64,000 nucleotides of DNA, taken from assembly GCA_025055075.1 (NCBI GenBank), contig JANWYV010000020.1, forward strand, positions 1 to 64,000, given 5' to 3'. Below, in pieces: positions 35,289-44,663 of this stretch. Under the pieces are notes generated by a model, which ran no database searches, had not been told where the DNA came from, and saw only the letters and a program-made list of their open reading frames with translations. This stretch comes from Blastocatellia bacterium (GTDB lineage Bacteria > Acidobacteriota > Blastocatellia > HR10). The translations under genes were made by a program, and so were the position numbers. How positions within the stretch are numbered: the first letter of the stretch is position 1; each line of letters starts with the position of its first letter.

Positions 35289-37831
35289 CGCGGCGAATCG
35301 AGCGGTACCTCTTGGTCGAGATCACCCCCTACTTCGTCCTCGCTCTCCTCGTCCTCACGGTCCTGGTGCTCGCTAGTCAAATGGCCCAGTTCGCCGAACT
35401 CTTCGTGAAGCGCGACGTTCCTCCGATGCTCGTGCGGACGCTGCTCGCCTCTCTCATTCCGCGCATCCTCGTACTCACGCTTCCACTCTCACTGCTTGTC
35501 GCCGTGATGACCGGGCTCAGCCGTCTACATGGCGATCATGAACTGGCGGTCCTATTCACGAGTGGGATCGGCCGACGACATCTCCTCGCTCCGTTGCTCC
35601 TTTTGGCTCTTCCGACAAGCGCCGTGACTTTCTATCTGGCGGCTTTCGATATGCCGCACGCAATACGCCGCGTGAAGGAGATCCGAGCAGAGTTGATCCT
35701 GCAAGGGATTCGCCTTCAGGTGAAACCCCGCACTTTTGATGATCGGTTCGCGGGCATGATCCTCTACATCGGCGAGGTGGATCGGCAAGCAGATCTGTGG
35801 CGTTATCTCTTCCTCGCTCTCGAAGGACAGCGCACCGATCCGAATTCGGCCATTGGTCCTACGCTCATCACGGCTTCCCGCGGTCGCTTGGAGCTCGGGA
35901 AGACGCCTGAGGATTCGCGCCTGAGTTTGTACGATGGTATCGTTCACCGACGTCTTCGCACTGACAATGGCTCCCGCTACGAAGTGGAAGCTTTCGAGCG
36001 CACGACGATTCGCTTTGATGCTCAATCGCGAGAGGCCGAGCAACTTCGCACGGAATTGGAAACGGGTACGGTCCCGGTGCGGAGCAAAATCCAAGAGATG
36101 ACGCTTCCCGAGTTGTGGGCTGCACGGCACGATCCGCTCCTCGGCCGGCGAGCCCTCACGGAATTTCATAAGCGCGTGGCCGTGAGCGCTTCCCCCCTCG
36201 TCCTCGTCGCGGTGGGTGTTGCCTTAGCGACGACCCGACGGCGAGGGGGACGCAGCTATGGCTTCTGGCTCAGCCTCTTGTTGGCGGCCATCTATTACCT
36301 CTTGCTGCTCGGTGGAGAGAATCTGGCTCGCGCCGGACGCCTTCCGCCTTTCGTCGCCTTATGGCTAGGGAACATCGCCATGGCGAGCTATAGCGCTCTC
36401 CGATTATCGGAGCGCTTCTCCCTAACTCGAACGATCGAGCGAATAGCTGAGCGGCTTCGGTTGACCTCGACGGCTTCTCCCCCGCTTCGCGCTCAGATCG
36501 CTCTGACATGGGATGCGCTGCGAGCGCGCGCGCAGCAGGTCGAACAGAAGATGCTCCATCGCTTGTCTCGCCTCTTCCGCCCACGCGCAAAAATTCTCCC
36601 ATTTCCAACGCATCTCGGATCGGTGACCGAGCTTCCTCTGCGCCTTCCGATCGGCGACCGATACATCGCCCTCCGATTCCTCAGCCTTTACCTGACGACC
36701 CTCGTTGGCCTCTGGACGCTCTTCATCATCTTCACGGTCTTCGAACTATCGTCGGACATCCTCACGAATCAGATCCCGGCCCGCTTCGTGGCCGAATATC
36801 TCGTCGCCCTCACACCCTCGGTGCTCAGTTATCTCGCTCCTCCCTCTGCGCTGATGGCCGCATTGGTGAGCATGAGCATCCTGAGCCAATCGGGGGAACT
36901 CACGGCTTTGCGGGCGGCTGGGATCTCGATTCCCCGCACGGCGATTCCCATCCTCGTCGCGAGCGCGCTTTTGGCGGGCGCTGTCGCCATTTGGCAGGAG
37001 CATGTCGTGCCACGGGCCAACGCGCGGCAGGAGCTGCTGCGCTTCTACATCAAAAAAGGGCGCTTTCCTGCGGCTGTGGAGCTCTCGCCCACGATGGTGA
37101 ATTGGATGGTCGTCTGGCCGAATAGGAGAGAGGCGATCGCCGAACCTTCGTCTGAAGCATCGAGTTTCCCTCCGATGACTCGCGCCGTTTCCGGAAGCCG
37201 CGCCCAGATGCCTCGACGCATCTTGCACTTCGCTTCCCTCGACCGCGCGGCGCGACGCTTGAACACCCTCTTGATTCTCGATCTCTCCCCCGATCGCTTC
37301 CTGGTGCGTCGTCGTCTGGAGGCCGAGTTCGCCAAGTGGGATGAAGCGCGCGCGGCGTGGCACTTGTCGCGCGTTTCCGTTTGGGACTTCGAGGGCGCTC
37401 ACCTTCTCTCCGAGCGACACCTCGATCAGCTCTGGCTCGACGACGAAGGCGAATCGGAACTCCTTACGCTCCCACCTCGAAAACCGGAGGCCATGACCTC
37501 CCGAGAACTACGCGCGCAAATTCGCATCCTCACCGAACGCGGACTCGATCCCACGGATCTTCGCATCGCCGTGGAACGGAGATCCGCCAATGCCGCCGCA
37601 GTCTTCATCATGGCGCTCTTTGGCCTCCCCTTTGGGGCGACCTTCGGTCGGAAGGGCGCTCGTCACGCGATCGGTCTTGGGATTGCGATCGGTTTGCTGT
37701 ATTGGCTCGCCCTCGGCCTCTTCGAACAACTGGGACGATACGAGTATTTCTCTCCCCGAGTGGCCGCGTGGAGTCCGAACGGATTCCTGCTGGCCCTCGG
37801 CCTCTACCTCCTCTTTCGCGTTCGGACGTGA
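35285..37831 (+). CDS. lptF: LptF-LptG fusion, lipopolysaccharide export permease
   Basis: 848 residues, twice the usual permease length. The first half (about 1-385) is one LptF/LptG family permease: MTRRIERYLLVEITPYFVLALLVLTVLV, three more membrane helices, and a periplasmic beta-jellyroll between. The second half (about 440-848) repeats the plan, starting GDRYIALRFLSLYLTTLVGLWTLFIIFTVF and ending with helices IGLGIAIGLLYWLALGLFEQLG and GFLLALGLYLLFRV. Normally two separate genes make a heterodimer that extracts LPS with LptB. The linker is Arg-rich and cytoplasmic. ATGA overlap with the LipB-NUDIX stop. Confidence 0.88.
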   Translation: MTRRIERYLLVEITPYFVLALLVLTVLVLASQMAQFAELFVKRDVPPMLVRTLLASLIPRILVLTLPLSLLVAVMTGLSRLHGDHELAVLFTSGIGRRHLLAPLLLLALPTSAVTFYLAAFDMPHAIRRVKEIRAELILQGIRLQVKPRTFDDRFAGMILYIGEVDRQADLWRYLFLALEGQRTDPNSAIGPTLITASRGRLELGKTPEDSRLSLYDGIVHRRLRTDNGSRYEVEAFERTTIRFDAQSREAEQLRTELETGTVPVRSKIQEMTLPELWAARHDPLLGRRALTEFHKRVAVSASPLVLVAVGVALATTRRRGGRSYGFWLSLLLAAIYYLLLLGGENLARAGRLPPFVALWLGNIAMASYSALRLSERFSLTRTIERIAERLRLTSTASPPLRAQIALTWDALRARAQQVEQKMLHRLSRLFRPRAKILPFPTHLGSVTELPLRLPIGDRYIALRFLSLYLTTLVGLWTLFIIFTVFELSSDILTNQIPARFVAEYLVALTPSVLSYLAPPSALMAALVSMSILSQSGELTALRAAGISIPRTAIPILVASALLAGAVAIWQEHVVPRANARQELLRFYIKKGRFPAAVELSPTMVNWMVVWPNRREAIAEPSSEASSFPPMTRAVSGSRAQMPRRILHFASLDRAARRLNTLLILDLSPDRFLVRRRLEAEFAKWDEARAAWHLSRVSVWDFEGAHLLSERHLDQLWLDDEGESELLTLPPRKPEAMTSRELRAQIRILTERGLDPTDLRIAVERRSANAAAVFIMALFGLPFGATFGRKGARHAIGLGIAIGLLYWLALGLFEQLGRYEYFSPRVAAWSPNGFLLALGLYLLFRVRT

Positions 37832-37834
37832 GGA

Positions 37835-38395
37835 TTACTTCACGCGTTCGAGATAAACCCCTTCGGCCGTATCCACGCGGACGATATCACCGGGTTCGAC
37901 AAAGGGAGGAACTTGAATGACCAACCCCGTCTCCAGCGTCGCCGGTTTGTTGACGGCGGTTACGGTAGCGCCTTTCAAACTGGGCTCCGTCTCAACGACA
38001 CGGAGATCCACGGTAGGGGGCAACTCAACGCCCATCGGCTTCCCTTGATAGAACACGACCTTCAGGCGCAGATTCGGGATGAGGAACTTCACAGCATCCC
38101 CCAAAAGCTCCTCATCGAGCGCGATCTGCTCGAAGGTCTCTGTGTTCATGAAGTGATAGCTCGTCCCATCCTGATAGAGGTACTCGAACTCTTGTTCCTC
38201 CAAGACGGCCTTCTCCACCGTATCGGTCGAGCGGAAGCGATGCTCGAACGAGATCCCCGTCCGCAGATTCCGCAGCTTCGTTTGCACCATCGCGCGCCAA
38301 TTCCCCGGCGTCACGTGTCGAAAGTCGAGAACCAGACACGGATCGCCTTCGTGAATGATGATCATCCCGCGCCGGATACGCGTCGCTTGTATCAT
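37835..38395 (-). CDS. efp: Elongation factor P
   Basis: 186 residues, normal length, with KOW-like, OB and C-terminal OB domains. It relieves ribosome stalling at proline stretches. The loop that normally carries the modified Lys34 (PGKGQA) or Arg reads TPGNWRAM, so an Asn (N32) sits at the usual modification position; an Arg follows two residues later. The C-terminal signature [25 protein letters not shown] is intact. ATG 38395 with GGAGGA is the start. It converges on LptFG with three bases between. Whether any residue of this loop is modified is unknown. Confidence 0.93.
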   Translation of the reverse strand: MIQATRIRRGMIIIHEGDPCLVLDFRHVTPGNWRAMVQTKLRNLRTGISFEHRFRSTDTVEKAVLEEQEFEYLYQDGTSYHFMNTETFEQIALDEELLGDAVKFLIPNLRLKVVFYQGKPMGVELPPTVDLRVVETEPSLKGATVTAVNKPATLETGLVIQVPPFVEPGDIVRVDTAEGVYLERVK

Positions 38396-38435
38396 CGCAT
38401 GTCCTCCGGAATCGTGAGCCTTTTCGAGGAGATCA

Positions 38436-38464
38436 AAATTAGCGCACGCCTTTGGCTCGGTCAA
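38436..38464 (-). promoter_or_regulatory. Promoter of efp
   Basis: Minus strand TTGACC (38464-38459), 17 bases, TAATTT (38441-38436). It overlaps the -35 region of the divergent purL promoter. Confidence 0.6.
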
Positions 38465-38479
38465 GATTTCCGCTATAAT
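38452..38479 (+). promoter_or_regulatory. Promoter of purL
   Basis: TTGGCT (38452-38457), 16 bases, TATAAT (38474-38479). Start near 38486, about 33 bases before the ATG. It overlaps the efp promoter, so the two may exclude each other. Confidence 0.6.
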
Positions 38480-38518
38480 CTCGCCTTTAGAGCGATCATC
38501 ACCAAGAGCGCGGAAGAT

Positions 38519-40759
38519 ATGAGCGATCTCACGCCAGAGGAGTACGCACGGATCGTCGAGCGATTGGGTCGAGACCCCAACCCTGTGGAGTTGGGGATGC
38601 TCGCAGCGATGTGGTCGGAACATTGTTCGTACAAATCGTCGAAGGTGCATCTCCGACGCTTACCGACCTCCGGGCCTCGCGTCCTCCAAGGACCGGGTGA
38701 GAACGCCGGAGTCGTGGACATCGGCGATGGATGGTGCATCGTCTTCAAGATCGAGTCGCACAATCACCCGAGCTTCATCGAACCGTATCAAGGGGCGGCG
38801 ACGGGAGTGGGGGGAATTTTGCGCGACATCTTCACGATGGGCGCGCGTCCCATCGCCGTCTTGGACTCGCTGCGGTTCGGCCCGCTCACGGATCCTCGTA
38901 ATCGCGCGATCATGGACGGCGTCGTACGTGGCATCGCCGATTACGGGAACTGTTTCGGCGTCCCCACTGTCGGCGGTGAGGTCTTCTTCGCCGAGTGTTA
39001 CGCGCGGAATCCTTTGGTGAACGCCATGGCCGTCGGCCTGGCGCGGCGCGAGCAGATCTTCTACGCGCGCGCCAGTGGTCCCGGCAACACGGTCCTCTAT
39101 GTCGGCGCAAAAACCGGACGCGATGGCATTCACGGAGCGCGCATGGCTTCGGCCGAATTCACAGAATCGGCACTGGAACAACGTCCGGCCGTCCAAGTGG
39201 GCGATCCGTTTATGGAGAAGCTCCTGTTGGAAGCCTGTTTGGAAGCCCTGCGCACCAACGCCATCGTCGGTCTTCAAGATATGGGGGCGGCTGGCCTCAC
39301 CTGCGCCAGTTGCGAAATGGGCGCGCGCGCCCACACGGGCATCGAACTCGATCTCGATCGCGTGCCGCAACGCGAAGCTGGCATGTCCGCCTATGAGATT
39401 CTCCTTTCGGAATCCCAAGAGCGCATGTTACTCGTCGTTCGTGCCGGCCATGAACGCGAGGTGAAGGAGATCTTCGCGAAATGGGGATTGGACGCTGTCG
39501 AGATCGGGCGCGTGACCGACGATGGCCGATTGCGCGTGTTCCATCGAGGACATCTTGTCGCCGATCTCCCCAATCGTCTTTTGGCTGAAGAAGCTCCCGT
39601 CTATCACCGCCCGATGAAGCCAGTCGCAACTGGAGATGAGGTGGAATGGGATCGGGTTCATGCTGAACCGGCGCCGCTTGAAGAGGTCCTTCGCCAGATG
39701 CTCCGCTCGCCGAACCTCGCTTCGAAGCAATGGGTCTACCGCCAGTACGATCACATGGTGCGGACGAACACGATCCTGCTGCCCGGGGCCGACGCCGCTG
39801 TGCTCCGAATCAAGGAGACGCGCAAAGCGATCGCGCTGACGCTAGATGGCAACGGAAGATATTGCCACCTGAACCCACGCGCGGGCGCTCGATTGGCCGT
39901 TGCCGAAGCTTGTCGCAATCTCGTCGTGACCGGCGCTCTTCCTATCGCCTGCACGAATTGCTTGAATTTCGCGTCTCCGGAGCGCCCCGAGGTCATGTGG
40001 GCATTCAGCGAGGTCATTGACGGCATGGCCGAGGCGTGCGCGGTGTTCGAGACGCCCGTGACGGGGGGAAACGTGAGCTTCTATAACGAGACCGAAGGAC
40101 GCGGCGTCTATCCAACGCCGGTCATCGGCATGCTCGGCCTCATTGAAGGCGTGAATTACTTCCCCGCGAATCACGGGGACGTCGAGCGGAGGAATCGTCC
40201 CTCGTTGCCAATCACGCCGTGGTTTAAAACCGAAGGCGATCTCATCGTCCTGCTCGGCCGCACGGGCGATGATCTGGGCGGTAGTGAATACCTAGCCTGG
40301 ATACATGGACTCGTCGGGGGAGGCGTGCCGAGGCTCGATCTCCAATTGGAACGCGCCGTTCAACGCGCGTGCTTGAGGGCCATCGCTGAGGGAATCATCA
40401 AGTCCGCGCACGATTGTTCGGATGGAGGCTTGGCCATCGCGCTGGTCGAATGCTGTTTCTCCAGCCATCGGCGCGAGGCCATCGGTGCTGATCTCGTTTT
40501 GACGACCGAAGGTGTTCGCTCGCCGATTTCGCTACTTTTCAGCGAAACGCCCTCGCGCATCCTTGTGACGCTTGAACCTGAGCATTTGCCGACACTGGAA
40601 CGCATCGCTGGTGAATTTCGCATCCCTTACGCCGTCCTCGGGCGCGTCGGGGGATCTCACTTCAGGGTGACGATTGATGGGAATATGGTCATCAGCATCC
40701 CAGTCCATGAACTCGAAGCTATCTGGCAGAACGTCCTTCCTGAATATCTCGGCCCATGA
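38519..40759 (+). CDS. purL: Phosphoribosylformylglycinamidine synthase subunit PurL
   Basis: 746 residues, the size of the Bacillus-type large subunit that works with separate PurQ and PurS (not in the window). It makes formylglycinamidine ribotide in purine synthesis. Marks include [19 protein letters not shown] near the N-terminus, [62 protein letters not shown] and [10 protein letters not shown]. The open frame extends to 37913, antisense to efp, but ATG 38519 lies just downstream of the promoter and fits family starts. The ribosome site is weak (GGAAG). Confidence 0.95.
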   Translation: MSDLTPEEYARIVERLGRDPNPVELGMLAAMWSEHCSYKSSKVHLRRLPTSGPRVLQGPGENAGVVDIGDGWCIVFKIESHNHPSFIEPYQGAATGVGGILRDIFTMGARPIAVLDSLRFGPLTDPRNRAIMDGVVRGIADYGNCFGVPTVGGEVFFAECYARNPLVNAMAVGLARREQIFYARASGPGNTVLYVGAKTGRDGIHGARMASAEFTESALEQRPAVQVGDPFMEKLLLEACLEALRTNAIVGLQDMGAAGLTCASCEMGARAHTGIELDLDRVPQREAGMSAYEILLSESQERMLLVVRAGHEREVKEIFAKWGLDAVEIGRVTDDGRLRVFHRGHLVADLPNRLLAEEAPVYHRPMKPVATGDEVEWDRVHAEPAPLEEVLRQMLRSPNLASKQWVYRQYDHMVRTNTILLPGADAAVLRIKETRKAIALTLDGNGRYCHLNPRAGARLAVAEACRNLVVTGALPIACTNCLNFASPERPEVMWAFSEVIDGMAEACAVFETPVTGGNVSFYNETEGRGVYPTPVIGMLGLIEGVNYFPANHGDVERRNRPSLPITPWFKTEGDLIVLLGRTGDDLGGSEYLAWIHGLVGGGVPRLDLQLERAVQRACLRAIAEGIIKSAHDCSDGGLAIALVECCFSSHRREAIGADLVLTTEGVRSPISLLFSETPSRILVTLEPEHLPTLERIAGEFRIPYAVLGRVGGSHFRVTIDGNMVISIPVHELEAIWQNVLPEYLGP

Positions 40760-40879
40760 GTGGCCCATCGAGTGAGAAGATCCGCGCGGTTCGCTCCATA
40801 GAAGAGCTTGCTTCTCCGATAATGCTCCCAAAGCCCTTCTGTGCGATCGTCGAGCGCGGGGAATTTACGAGAGGATCTT

Positions 40880-40955
40880 TGGTGGCCAGGGACGGAATCG
40901 AACCGCCGACACAGGGATTTTCAGTCCCCTGCTCTACCGACTGAGCTACCTGGCC
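40880..40955 (-). tRNA. tRNA-Phe (anticodon GAA)
   Basis: 76 bases on the minus strand with encoded CCA. It begins GGCCAGGTAGCTCAGTCGG, the anticodon loop CTGAAAA gives GAA, and the T arm is GCGGTTCGATTCCGT. It stands alone between purL and recO. Confidence 0.96.
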
Positions 40956-40970
40956 ACATACACGAGCTAT

Positions 40971-41000
40971 AGCTTAATGGGAGAAGGGGCTGGCTGTCAA
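40971..41000 (-). promoter_or_regulatory. Promoter of tRNA-Phe
   Basis: Minus strand TTGACA (41000-40995), 18 bases, TAAGCT (40976-40971), with the start some ten bases before the tRNA. Confidence 0.5.
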
Positions 41001-41060
41001 CTCGACGAAACGAGAATCCGGGAATGATCCGGCACCGCGGCGTGCCGCCGAGATACAGCG

Positions 41061-41798
41061 ATGGCCGTGAAGGAAAGCGAAGCGTTCGTCTTGATGACTT
41101 ATCCGCTCGCGGAGGCGGATAAGATCGTTGTTCTCTTCACTCGCCTTTACGGGAAGATTCGTGCTGTCGCTCGCGGCGCGCGTCGGCCGAAGAGCCGATT
41201 CGGAGCATGCTTGGAGCCTCTCTCGGAGATCTTCGCCTCTTTCTTTGAGAAGGAGGCACGGGAACTCGCCGTATTGAGACGGTGTGAGCTTCTATGCTCG
41301 CCGTTTGAGCGCGCGGCGACCCCCGAGGGCGAAGCCTTCCTCTATCACGTGGCGGAGCTTGTGGATGCTTTCCAGCCGCCGTCGGAACCCCACCCTTCCG
41401 TTTATCGGCTGATTCGGGCGGCGCGGGATGCTTTTCTCCAAGGAGCGCCACTTCTTCCCCTGGCCGTGTATGTCGAGATGTGGATGCTGAAACTTAGCGG
41501 CTTCTTCGCCCCTCTGGAAGCATGCGCTGCTTGCGGAAGGGCTTTTCGCTCCGAGGATCCCGTATGGATCGCTCGCGATGGAACGCCTCGATGCGAGCGC
41601 TGCGGCGCGGCTCTCGGTGGGCATGTGATTTCTGCTCACTACCGTTCGCTCCTTGCGGAGATGCTCAAACGTCCGCCGAATGAGTGGGCGTCTCTTCCCA
41701 TATCGCAGGAAGCTCTCCATCTTCATCGCCTCCTCACGCGACTCCTCCAGGATGTTCTTGAACGTGAGCTGAAGACCAAGCTATTATTGAATGTTTGA
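41061..41798 (+). CDS. recO: DNA repair protein RecO
   Basis: 245 residues. An N-terminal OB fold (ESEAFVLMTYPLAEADKIVVLFT, KIRAVARGARRPKSRFGACLEPL) is followed by a helical domain with a zinc site, CAACGRAF and CERCGAAL. It loads RecA with RecR at single-strand gaps. No good ribosome site precedes ATG 41061, and no alternative start looks better. Confidence 0.93.
   Translation: MAVKESEAFVLMTYPLAEADKIVVLFTRLYGKIRAVARGARRPKSRFGACLEPLSEIFASFFEKEARELAVLRRCELLCSPFERAATPEGEAFLYHVAELVDAFQPPSEPHPSVYRLIRAARDAFLQGAPLLPLAVYVEMWMLKLSGFFAPLEACAACGRAFRSEDPVWIARDGTPRCERCGAALGGHVISAHYRSLLAEMLKRPPNEWASLPISQEALHLHRLLTRLLQDVLERELKTKLLLNV
41758..41787 (+). promoter_or_regulatory. Promoter of ppdK inside the recO 3' end
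   Basis: TTGAAC (41758-41763), 18 bases, TATTAT (41782-41787). Start near 41794, so the ppdK mRNA would begin just before the inverted repeat at 41800. Confidence 0.55.
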
Positions 41799-41799
41799 A

Positions 41800-41854
41800 T
41801 TTCGAGGGCACGGAGAGAGGAGAAGGAACACGCGTGACGGACACGCCCTCGAAA
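41800..41854 (+). promoter_or_regulatory. Stem-loop at the 5' end of the ppdK leader
   Basis: TTTCGAGGGC (41800-41809) is exactly inverted as GCCCTCGAAA (41845-41854), a 10-bp stem closing a 35-base loop. Placed at the start of the predicted leader it could protect the mRNA or bind a regulator. It leaves the ribosome site GGAGGGGGAGG near 41875 free. Confidence 0.5.
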
Positions 41855-41888
41855 CTCAGAGAAGAATCTTTGTGGAGGGGGAGGCAAT

Positions 41889-44603
41889 ATGGGGAAAAAA
41901 TACGTCTATTTCTTCGGGAATGGTCAGGCGGAAGGTTCGGCCCGGTTGAAAGATCTCCTCGGGGGAAAGGGGGCGGGACTCGCAGAGATGACTAACGCGG
42001 GACTGCCGGTCCCTCCGGGATTCACGATCACGACCGAAGTGTGTCGCATCTTCTATGAGAATGAGGGCCGCCTGCCGGTGGAGATCGAGCAAGAGATTCA
42101 GGACGCGTTGCGACGACTAGAGGAGATACGCGGAGAGCGATTGGGGGATCCGGAGCGCCCCCTTTTAGTCTCAGTACGCTCCGGTGCGAAGTTCAGCATG
42201 CCGGGGATGATGGACACGATCTTGAATCTCGGCTTGAACGATGTGACCGTCCAAGCCCTTGCCCGCCGCACGCAGAATCCTCGTTTCGCTTACGATTGCT
42301 ATCGCCGATTCGTCCAGATGTTCGGCAACGTCGTCCTCGGCGTCGAGAAAAGGAAGTTCGAAGAGGTGCTCGAGGCGAAGAAGCGGGCACGAGGTGTGCG
42401 ACAGGATACGGAGCTGACGGCCGAGGATCTCAAGGAGCTGGTGCAGGAGTTCAAAGGCCTCATCACGGAAGAAACGGGGCGCGTTTTTCCCGAGGACCCG
42501 CATGAACAACTGCGGCAGGCGCGCGATGCCGTCTTCCGCTCGTGGAATAATGAGCGAGCGATCACGTATCGGCAGATCCACAACATCCCGCACGATCTCG
42601 GCACGGCGGTGAACGTCCAGGCGATGGTCTTCGGCAATATGGGCGAGACGAGCGGCTCGGGCGTCGGATTCACGCGCAATCCGGCAACGGGAGAGAAGGA
42701 ACTGTTCGGAGAATTCCTACCGAATGCGCAAGGTGAGGACGTCGTCGCAGGGATTCGGACGCCGCTTCCCTTGGAGAAGCTGCGGGAAATCCTCCCCGAC
42801 GTCTACCATCAACTGGAGGAGATCGCCGAGCGTCTCGAACGCCATTACCGCGACGTGCAAGACTTCGAGTTCACGGTTCAAGAGGGGAAACTCTTCATGC
42901 TGCAGACGCGAAGCGCTAAACGCACGGGGCTGGCGGCCATTCGTATTGCCTGCGACATGGTGGACGAAGGATTGGTGACGCCAGAGGAATCGCTGCGACT
43001 CATCGAAGCGCCGACGCTGAATCAACTCCTGCATCCCACGTTCGATCCGGTGAAGCGAAAGGAATTTCGCGTTATCGGCCGGGGATTAGCTTCTTCGCCC
43101 GGAGCCGCAGCCGGACGCATCGCCTTCACAGCGCATCGCGCGGTCGAATTGCGGCGACAGGGCGAGCGCGTCGTGCTCGTGCGGATGGAGACATCGCCCG
43201 ATGACATCTCCGGCATGCAAGCCTCCGAAGGTTTTCTGACGGCGCGCGGCGGCGCCACTTCACACGCGGCCGTCGTCGGGCGCCAGATGGGTAAGCCGGC
43301 TGTCGTTGGCTGCGGAGCACTCATCATTGATGAAGAGGCGGGCACGGCTCGCCTGGGCGATGTCCTCCTTCGCGAGGGCGACTTTATCTCCATAGATGGG
43401 ACGACGGGCGAGATCTTGCTGGGCGACGTTCCCAAGGTCGAATCGGAGATCGTGCGCGTGTTGAATGGAACGCTGGCGCCGGAGCAATCGAAGGTCTATC
43501 AATATTTCAAACGGGTGATGGACACGGCGCGCGAGGTCAAACGGCTTGGCGTCCGCGCCAACGCCGATACGCCGGAAGATGCCCGCTTGGCGCGAGCCTT
43601 CGGCGCGGAAGGGATCGGTCTGGCGCGCACGGAGCACATGTTCTTCGCGCCGGATCGGCTTCCGCACATGCAAGCGATGATCCTCGCCCGCACGGAGGCG
43701 GAGCGACGCGACGCGCTCGCGCGCTTGCTCCCCATGCAGCGGGAGGATTTCGCAGCGATCTTCCGCGTCATGGATGGATACCCGGTCACGATCCGACTGC
43801 TCGATCCTCCGCTGCACGAATTCCTGCCCAAACGGGAACAGCTCATGGTGGAGATCGCCGTCCTGCGGGCGAAGGGAGAGACCGAGGGTCTGGAAGAAAA
43901 GGAACAGCTGCTGGCGCGCGTCGAGGAATTGCACGAATTCAATCCGATGCTCGGGTTGCGTGGCTGCCGGCTTGGGATCCTCTATCCGGAGGTCACCGAG
44001 ATGCAGGCGCGCGCGATCTTCGAGGCCGCCTGTCAGGTCGCGCGCGAGGGCATTCGCGTGCTGCCGGAGATCATGGTGCCGCTGGTCGGCGCGGCGCGCG
44101 AATTCGAAGCGCAACGCGAGATCATTGATCGTGTTGCTGAGGAGGTCATGGGCGAGACGGGTGTGCACATTTCGTATCTGGTGGGGACGATGATCGAATT
44201 GCCGCGCGCCGCGCTCACCGCTGGTGAGATCGCGCGCTCGGCTGAATTCTTCAGCTTCGGCACGAACGATCTCACTCAAACGACCTTCGGCTTCTCTCGT
44301 GACGACACGGTGGCTGTCATCGAGGCCTATTTGAGTCGCGGGATCCTGGAGACCGATCCCTTCCTCATCCTCGATCGCGCGGGCGTGGGCGAGCTCATGA
44401 AGATAGGCGTGGAACGCGGACGCGCCACGCGCGCGAATTTGAAGACGGGCATTTGCGGTGAGCATGGAGGCGAGCCGAATTCCATCGAATTCTGCCACCG
44501 CATTGGCCTGGACTACGTCAGCTGTTCGCCGTATCGCGTGCCCATCGCCATGCTCGCCGCTGCGCAAGCGGCCGTCACGGAACTGGCCGCCGTCTTGGAA
44601 TGA
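41889..44603 (+). CDS. ppdK: Pyruvate, phosphate dikinase
   Basis: 904 residues, normal length. It interconverts pyruvate, ATP and phosphate with phosphoenolpyruvate, AMP and PPi. The N-terminal nucleotide-binding domain (LLGGKGAGLAEMTNAGLPVPPGF), the swivelling domain with catalytic His in GGATSHAAVVGRQMGK, and the C-terminal barrel with TGICGEHGGEP (catalytic Cys) are all present. It links the PFOR/alanine dehydrogenase pyruvate pool to gluconeogenesis or, in reverse, to PPi-dependent ATP gain. Preceded by a strong ribosome site. Confidence 0.97.
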   Translation: MGKKYVYFFGNGQAEGSARLKDLLGGKGAGLAEMTNAGLPVPPGFTITTEVCRIFYENEGRLPVEIEQEIQDALRRLEEIRGERLGDPERPLLVSVRSGAKFSMPGMMDTILNLGLNDVTVQALARRTQNPRFAYDCYRRFVQMFGNVVLGVEKRKFEEVLEAKKRARGVRQDTELTAEDLKELVQEFKGLITEETGRVFPEDPHEQLRQARDAVFRSWNNERAITYRQIHNIPHDLGTAVNVQAMVFGNMGETSGSGVGFTRNPATGEKELFGEFLPNAQGEDVVAGIRTPLPLEKLREILPDVYHQLEEIAERLERHYRDVQDFEFTVQEGKLFMLQTRSAKRTGLAAIRIACDMVDEGLVTPEESLRLIEAPTLNQLLHPTFDPVKRKEFRVIGRGLASSPGAAAGRIAFTAHRAVELRRQGERVVLVRMETSPDDISGMQASEGFLTARGGATSHAAVVGRQMGKPAVVGCGALIIDEEAGTARLGDVLLREGDFISIDGTTGEILLGDVPKVESEIVRVLNGTLAPEQSKVYQYFKRVMDTAREVKRLGVRANADTPEDARLARAFGAEGIGLARTEHMFFAPDRLPHMQAMILARTEAERRDALARLLPMQREDFAAIFRVMDGYPVTIRLLDPPLHEFLPKREQLMVEIAVLRAKGETEGLEEKEQLLARVEELHEFNPMLGLRGCRLGILYPEVTEMQARAIFEAACQVAREGIRVLPEIMVPLVGAAREFEAQREIIDRVAEEVMGETGVHISYLVGTMIELPRAALTAGEIARSAEFFSFGTNDLTQTTFGFSRDDTVAVIEAYLSRGILETDPFLILDRAGVGELMKIGVERGRATRANLKTGICGEHGGEPNSIEFCHRIGLDYVSCSPYRVPIAMLAAAQAAVTELAAVLE

Positions 44604-44613
44604 TGCGCCGAAC

Positions 44614-44641
44614 GACCTCCCGCGCTCTCGGGCGGGAGGTC
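44614..44641 (+). terminator. Hairpin after ppdK, terminator-like
   Basis: GACCTCCCGC (44614-44623) pairs with GCGGGAGGTC (44632-44641), 10 bp, loop of eight. It is followed by a C/T-rich stretch without a clean T-run, so termination may be partial with read-through into waaA. Confidence 0.45.
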
Positions 44642-44663
44642 TCCCCTTTCCCGACCACCGCAC

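Noticed and set aside
37913-38518. Upstream extension of purL by about 200 residues
   Set aside because: It is antisense to efp and lies upstream of the predicted purL promoter; the family start fits ATG 38519.
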